Shown here: positions 15,430-18,107 of the stretch, piece after piece
Position numbering within the stretch: the stretch's first letter is position 1
Layout of the letters: each line of letters opens with the position of its first letter
NCBI GenBank assembly: GCA_009704705.1
Contig: WLDR01000013.1
Coordinates: 1 to 18,107 of the forward strand
DNA length: 18,107 nt
Direction of reading: 5' to 3'
Source of the DNA: Actinomycetota bacterium
GTDB taxonomy: Bacteria > Actinomycetota > Actinomycetes > Actinomycetales > Microbacteriaceae
Notes under the pieces: generated by a model
Told to the model about the DNA's origin: nothing
Databases searched by the model: none
Seen by the model: only the letters and a program-made list of their open reading frames with translations
Translations under genes and position numbers: made by a program

Positions 15430-15696
15430 CTATTTTCGCGACGGCGGATGGTCCATGCGCATGTAGACGCCGCCTTTGCGCAGCTCATCCAACATTTGGG
15501 CCAGGCGCTTCTCGCGCGTCTGGCGTTGTTCTGCACGCGTGATCCACGCGAGGTAGTCATTGCGCTGGTAGGCCGGTCGATGATCGAAATCGGCCCGCAA
15601 TCCTTGATTTTCAAGCGCTCGTTTCACATCCTCGGGCATCTCGACCGGTTTGCGCTTGAGTCGACCGTTTTTGTCTCGAGGGTCGAGCTTGGGCAT
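15430..15696 (-). CDS. small YdeI/OmpD-associated family protein
   Basis: An 88-residue, highly charged cytoplasmic protein. MPEDVKRALENQGLRADFDHRPAYQRNDYLAWITRAEQ followed by TREKRLAQMLDELRKG fits the C-terminal OmdA/YdeI domain (PF13376), usually seen as LP.D...AL......F..L....R.EY..WI..A...ETR..RI...LE.L..G. Full YdeI proteins have another domain in front; this one is the stand-alone C-terminal unit. The biochemical role is unknown. TAGCCT sits 6 bases before ATG 15696, so the mRNA is probably leaderless. It is 80 bases upstream of the cell-wall protein gene on the same strand and divergent from the yqhA-like gene. Confidence 0.85.
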   Translation of the reverse strand: MPKLDPRDKNGRLKRKPVEMPEDVKRALENQGLRADFDHRPAYQRNDYLAWITRAEQRQTREKRLAQMLDELRKGGVYMRMDHPPSRK

Positions 15697-15702
15697 GGCT
15701 TC

Positions 15703-15708
15703 AGGCTA
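15703..15708 (-). promoter_or_regulatory. -10 element of leaderless YdeI-like gene promoter
   Basis: Reverse-strand TAGCCT, 6 bases before ATG 15696; the same hexamer and spacing as at msrA. Confidence 0.6.
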
Positions 15709-15739
15709 CTGGGCAATCGACGCATCGATACGGCGCAAC

Positions 15740-15745
15740 TAGTGT
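15740..15745 (+). promoter_or_regulatory. -10 element of leaderless yqhA-like gene promoter
   Basis: TAGTGT, then 7 bases, then ATG 15753. It argues for ATG 15753 over GTG 15744, because GTG 15744 would lie inside the -10 element. Confidence 0.6.
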
Positions 15746-15752
15746 GGTCGTT

Positions 15753-16244
15753 ATGCGAAAAATTCTCGGCCTTACTCGATTTGCCGTAGTTGTCCCCGCG
15801 TTGGCATCCATGCTTGGAGCCCTGCTCCTGATGGCACAGGGCTCAATCTCGATGGTGTTGGTGGTGTTCAACGCTGTGATCGGCGACTCCTCATTGAAGG
15901 AATCAATCGTGGACGTGCTCACCGCCGTCGACGCGATTCTTCTCGGTACCGTTCTGCTCGTTATTGGATACGGTCTGTACGAGTTGTTTATCGACACCGA
16001 CATCGACGTTCCACAGTGGCTTCGTGTCAACGACCTGGATGACTTGAAGTCGAAACTTATCGGCGTCGTCGTGGCGATTGTCGCCGTCGTATTCGTGGGT
16101 GTTTTCGTCGACTCGAATCGGGCAGAAGACGTGGTCTCTTACGGCATTGGGGCCGGAGCGCTCGTCGTCGGCCTTGCGGTGTTTGCCTGGGCATCCCGCA
16201 AAGATTCAAAGGATCTATCTAGTTCGTCGCGCGCGCCCAAATAG
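15753..16244 (+). CDS. YqhA/UPF0114 family membrane protein
   Basis: A 163-residue integral membrane protein, the same length as E. coli YqhA (about 164). Hydrophobic helices lie near residues 8-33 (FAVVVPALASMLGALLLMAQG), 50-75 (VDAILLGTVLLVIGYGLYELFID), 95-113 and 122-140. The central block LVIGYGLYELFIDTDIDVPQWLRVNDLDDLKSKLIGVVVAIVAV is the family signature. The function of the family is not established to my knowledge. The start is set by the leaderless promoter at 15740. Its last 30 bases overlap the end of the convergent DoxX-like gene. Confidence 0.9.
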   Translation: MRKILGLTRFAVVVPALASMLGALLLMAQGSISMVLVVFNAVIGDSSLKESIVDVLTAVDAILLGTVLLVIGYGLYELFIDTDIDVPQWLRVNDLDDLKSKLIGVVVAIVAVVFVGVFVDSNRAEDVVSYGIGAGALVVGLAVFAWASRKDSKDLSSSSRAPK

Positions 16245-16655
16245 CGACAGTGCGCGGGTGCACCACAGTGCCCACAGCACCAACAGAGGCTGAAAAAGTA
16301 GGCGGATGCCGCGGGCTGCGTCTGTCGTCAAACCGAACGCGTCGACCTGCCCAACAAACTGTGCGATGTTTCCGGGGAAAATTGCGATGAAGAAGGCCGC
16401 CGTCAGAAGTCCGACGTAACTCTGAAACTTCGGGAGCACCACGAGCCCGAGCCCGAGTGCGATCTCAACAACACCCGACAACACCACAACGAGGTCTGGG
16501 TCCAGCGGCAACCAGTTCGGAACCTGAGCCTGAAACTCCAGTCGAGAAAAAGTGATGTGTCCGACGCCGGCATACATGAGCGCGAGACCCAGCAACACCC
16601 GGGCGATGGCTGCAATCCGCGAACCAATCGGACCATGCGGCTTGATGAATCCCAT
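16215..16655 (-). CDS. DoxX-family membrane protein
   Basis: A 146-residue membrane protein with four hydrophobic helices. The opening IAAIARVLLGLALMYAGVGHITFSRLEFQAQVPNWLP is the DoxX-like hallmark (a helix with AGxxH followed by F..QVP.WLP). Later segments are VVVLSGVVEIALGLGLVV, YVGLLTAAFFIAIFPGNIAQFV and a C-terminal helix. Some DoxX proteins act with redox partners in thiol and oxidative stress; nothing here proves that role. GAGGAG (plus-strand 16664-16669) is 8 bases before ATG 16655 and overlaps the stop of the sulfotransferase-like gene. Both genes are on the minus strand, 13 bases apart, so they are probably co-transcribed. Confidence 0.9.
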   Translation of the reverse strand: MGFIKPHGPIGSRIAAIARVLLGLALMYAGVGHITFSRLEFQAQVPNWLPLDPDLVVVLSGVVEIALGLGLVVLPKFQSYVGLLTAAFFIAIFPGNIAQFVGQVDAFGLTTDAARGIRLLFQPLLVLWALWCTRALSLFGRARRTR

Positions 16656-16668
16656 CGGAGTTTCTCCT

Positions 16669-17619
16669 CTATTTGTTGGTCACGTGGGTTGAAACGGCAA
16701 AATCTGCACCGAATCGCTCGGCCAACAGAGCGTCGTAAACGTCGTCTTGGCTCGCGAGGCGGTCGATGATGTCCTGAGATTCTTCGAGGGCCGCCTCAAC
16801 CTCGGGGCGCCGCGCAGTTGACTCACGGTATCGGTGGGGTGCCTGGTTTGTGAGCTCGACAATGAGGTCATCCAACTTCGAAATCGGAACTACACGTAAC
16901 TCGCCCGATTCCATTGCGGTCGCAAGTTGCCTCGGCTCATCGAAGACTTCGTGGAGCCAAAACGGGTAGCCTCGGCCCGGATTGAACGAGTTGAACCAGA
17001 GGCGCCCATCGATGCGGCCGTCACCTAACAAGAACCTCTGGGAGTCTGTGAAGAGCTTTCGTCGCTTCGCGTGATCGTGGTGGGTCCACCTGAAACTCGG
17101 GTCTGTGCCTTTCGCTGCGCGCAGTTCATCGCTTGTCATCGCCGAAAGGTGATAGGAATTCCAATAATCGCGAAACAGCGAAACGAGGCGCTGACGGGCT
17201 GGGCGAACGCTCATCAGGATGGGCGGCGTGTGACCACGAGAAGAAATGGCGCGAGCTAGCCATCGCGTTTCGGCAAACGTTGCATGACCGTTACTGACCC
17301 GCAACCTTTTCGCTGAAGATTGATTGCTGACTAGGTCTCTCATCGCGTCAAATGCCTGACGCGCGTCGTCACACGTTGGATCGTTGCAGTAGCAAAGTTG
17401 GCCCAACCGCTGCGACGATTGGGGAAAGACTGAGTTGTCCCACGCTGCATTCATTCGGATAGCAGTGTTGACCGTTGTGCCACCCGTTTTTGCCAGGTGA
17501 AGCCAGACGATCGCATCGGACGCTTGCCGAACAGCTCGCCGCGCCGCATCAATTCCGGGAAGCCATGCGTCGACAGCATCGGCGTGCCGGGAATACATCT
17601 TCGTTCTGAACGAGACCAA
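16669..17619 (-). CDS. sulfotransferase family 2-like protein
   Basis: A 316-residue cytoplasmic protein. HLAKTGGTT at residues 41-49 matches the 5'-phosphosulfate-binding loop (HxxKTGGT) of sulfotransferase family 2, which moves sulfate from PAPS to sugars or other acceptors. Further family-like segments are SNGHATF (109-115) and SVRPARQRLVSLFRDYW (137-153), where the R-P-x-x-R-x-x-S pattern fits the 3'-phosphate site. A cluster CYC...C at 76-83 could bind metal or form a disulfide. The acceptor is unknown, and no PAPS synthesis gene is in view. The start is TTG 17619: an in-frame stop lies just upstream, and AAAGG (plus-strand CCTTT at 17626-17630) is 6 bases before it. ATG at residue 8 is an alternative. 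It is upstream of the DoxX-like gene and next to the tRNA attachment site. Confidence 0.8.
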   Translation of the reverse strand: MVSFRTKMYSRHADAVDAWLPGIDAARRAVRQASDAIVWLHLAKTGGTTVNTAIRMNAAWDNSVFPQSSQRLGQLCYCNDPTCDDARQAFDAMRDLVSNQSSAKRLRVSNGHATFAETRWLARAISSRGHTPPILMSVRPARQRLVSLFRDYWNSYHLSAMTSDELRAAKGTDPSFRWTHHDHAKRRKLFTDSQRFLLGDGRIDGRLWFNSFNPGRGYPFWLHEVFDEPRQLATAMESGELRVVPISKLDDLIVELTNQAPHRYRESTARRPEVEAALEESQDIIDRLASQDDVYDALLAERFGADFAVSTHVTNK

Positions 17620-17625
17620 GACTCA

Positions 17626-17630
17626 CCTTT
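17626..17630 (-). promoter_or_regulatory. Shine-Dalgarno AAAGG that supports the TTG start of the sulfotransferase-like gene
   Basis: It lies 6 bases from TTG 17619. No comparable site precedes the first internal ATG seven codons later, so the rare TTG start is favoured. Confidence 0.55.
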
Positions 17631-17730
17631 CAGTTTCGTAATCGAAGGCTATTGCACGAGTGTGCCCAAGAGCGTCCTCAGAAGGAAAAACACGTGAGGT
17701 AGATTGAATCGCTCGCATTTTTTCGGGCAT

Positions 17731-17803
17731 GCCCTCGTAGCTCAGAGGATAGAGCAGGAGCCTTCTAATCTCTTGGTCGCAGGTTCGAGTCCTGCCGAGG
17801 GCA
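17731..17803 (+). tRNA. tRNA-Arg (anticodon TCT)
   Basis: A 73-base cloverleaf. Acceptor arms GCCCTCG (17731-17737) and CGAGGGC (17796-17802) pair perfectly, with discriminator A at 17803. The D stem GCTC/GAGC, the anticodon loop CTTCTAA with anticodon TCT, and the T arm GCAGG-TTCGAGT-CCTGC are all present. CCA is not encoded. It reads AGA codons, which are rare in this high-GC genome. A TAGATT at 17700-17705 is a possible -10 element. Its 3' end is duplicated downstream. Confidence 0.95.
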
Positions 17804-17812
17804 CGTCGAGTC
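17785..17812 (+). repeat. 28-bp direct repeat copy 1 (putative att site in the tRNA-Arg 3' end)
   Basis: It runs from the T loop to 9 bases past the tRNA. It is identical over 28 bases to 17928-17955; the flanking bases differ on both sides. Confidence 0.85.
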
Positions 17813-17927
17813 GTGTGGCCAGAGGCCACCGAGTCGGCGTGGCATTGGTAGATCGAGAACCTGCTCGTGGGCCCACAGCCGCCGGTTACCGGCGAAGCGC
17901 TAGCTTCGACGGTCCTAGGCTGGAGAG
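17813..17927. other. 115-base non-coding spacer rich in palindromes between the two att-like repeats
   Basis: No credible gene is seen. It holds TGGCC-AGA-GGCCA, the perfect palindrome GTGGGCCCAC (17867-17876), CGCCGGT-T-ACCGGCG (17880-17894), and the hairpin CGAAGC-GCTA-GCTTCG (17893-17908). These could be recombinase arm sites, a terminator for the tRNA, or debris of an earlier element. Confidence 0.55.
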
Positions 17928-17955
17928 TCGAGTCCTGCCGAGGGCACGTCGAGTC
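17928..17955 (+). repeat. 28-bp direct repeat copy 2 (putative att junction)
   Basis: Exact copy of the tRNA-Arg 3' end and flank without the rest of the tRNA. The sequence to its right turns AT-rich, as expected for the start of an integrated element. Confidence 0.8.
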
Positions 17956-18008
17956 CGCGCCGAGCGAGTTAGTCGGATATCAGAGGGATTGCCATGACAA
18001 ACGCACTT

Positions 18009-18036
18009 TTGCCAAAATGGTCCCGGACTTTACAAT
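18009..18036 (+). promoter_or_regulatory. sigma-70-like promoter in the AT-rich right edge
   Basis: TTGCCA (18009-18014), a 16-base spacer and TACAAT (18031-18036). It is the best full -35/-10 pair seen in the window. Transcription would begin near 18043, giving a leader of about 30 bases before the ATG at 18073. Confidence 0.6.
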
Positions 18037-18060
18037 GAATTGGTATTTCTTAATTAACAT

Positions 18061-18066
18061 GGAAGG
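18061..18066 (+). promoter_or_regulatory. strong ribosome binding site GGAAGG
   Basis: Six bases before ATG 18073. With the promoter at 18009 it marks this ATG as a real gene start despite only 35 visible bases. Confidence 0.6.
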
Positions 18067-18072
18067 TTGGAA

Positions 18073-18107
18073 ATGAAGAACAAATCTGTCACAACTGGAA
18101 TAGCCAC
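18073..18107 (+). CDS. start of an unknown gene, cut by the window edge
   Basis: Only about 11 codons are visible (MKNKSVTTGIA). The Lys-rich beginning followed by small, uncharged residues could be the start of a signal peptide or membrane protein, but this cannot be decided. Codon choice (AAC, AAA, TCT, ACA, ATA) is unlike the GC-rich genes to the left and suggests foreign origin. The promoter and ribosome binding site are both well formed. Confidence 0.5.
   Translation, partial: MKNKSVTTGIA

Noticed and set aside
17867..18076. Plus-strand frame of 69 codons across the second repeat and AT-rich edge
   Set aside because: It has no ribosome binding site, crosses the att-like repeat, and ends inside the start of the better supported gene at 18073.

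Overview
The window looks like the chromosome of a high-GC actinobacterium, most likely in the family Microbacteriaceae. The evidence is the gene content (group II truncated hemoglobin next to pepN, an ettA / DUF6993-like lipoprotein / ssb block, a SsbB-like SSB), the frequent leaderless promoters (TANNNT then 6-7 nt then the start codon), and a strong excess of the hexamer GGATGC/GCATCC. The taxon is an inference; there is no rRNA here.

Left part (1-5200): the 3' end of aminopeptidase N, a short MscS-type channel and a group II truncated hemoglobin overlap as one operon. A conserved hypothetical gene follows on the minus strand. Then come two unrelated hotdog-fold acyl-CoA thioesterases facing each other tail to tail (tesB-like on plus, a short 4HBT-like one on minus).

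Middle (5185-12547): a minus-strand block reads msrA, ssb, a lipoprotein, ettA and the short thioesterase. The msrA promoter overlaps a divergent promoter for an EamA-type exporter. The plus strand continues with an unknown membrane-anchored Pro/Ala-rich protein, a small HExxH metallopeptidase, and a KhtT/KhtU pair: a K+/H+ antiporter with its separate RCK_C regulator.

Right part (12602-17619): a very large secreted cell-wall protein (lysozyme-like N-terminal domain, Ig-like repeats, two peptidoglycan-binding domains, Pro-Thr linkers) is split by one in-frame amber codon. It is followed by a YdeI/OmpD-associated small protein, a YqhA-like membrane protein, a DoxX-like protein and a sulfotransferase-like protein that starts with TTG.

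Right edge (17731-18107): a tRNA-Arg(TCT) whose 3' end plus 9 flanking bases is repeated exactly 143 bp downstream. The 115 bp between the two copies are rich in palindromes. After the second copy the DNA becomes AT-rich, with a strong promoter, a strong ribosome binding site and the start of a new gene. This looks like the entry into an integrated element at a tRNA attachment site, and it is the most interesting part of the window. No CRISPR array, transposase or recognised defence gene is visible inside the window.
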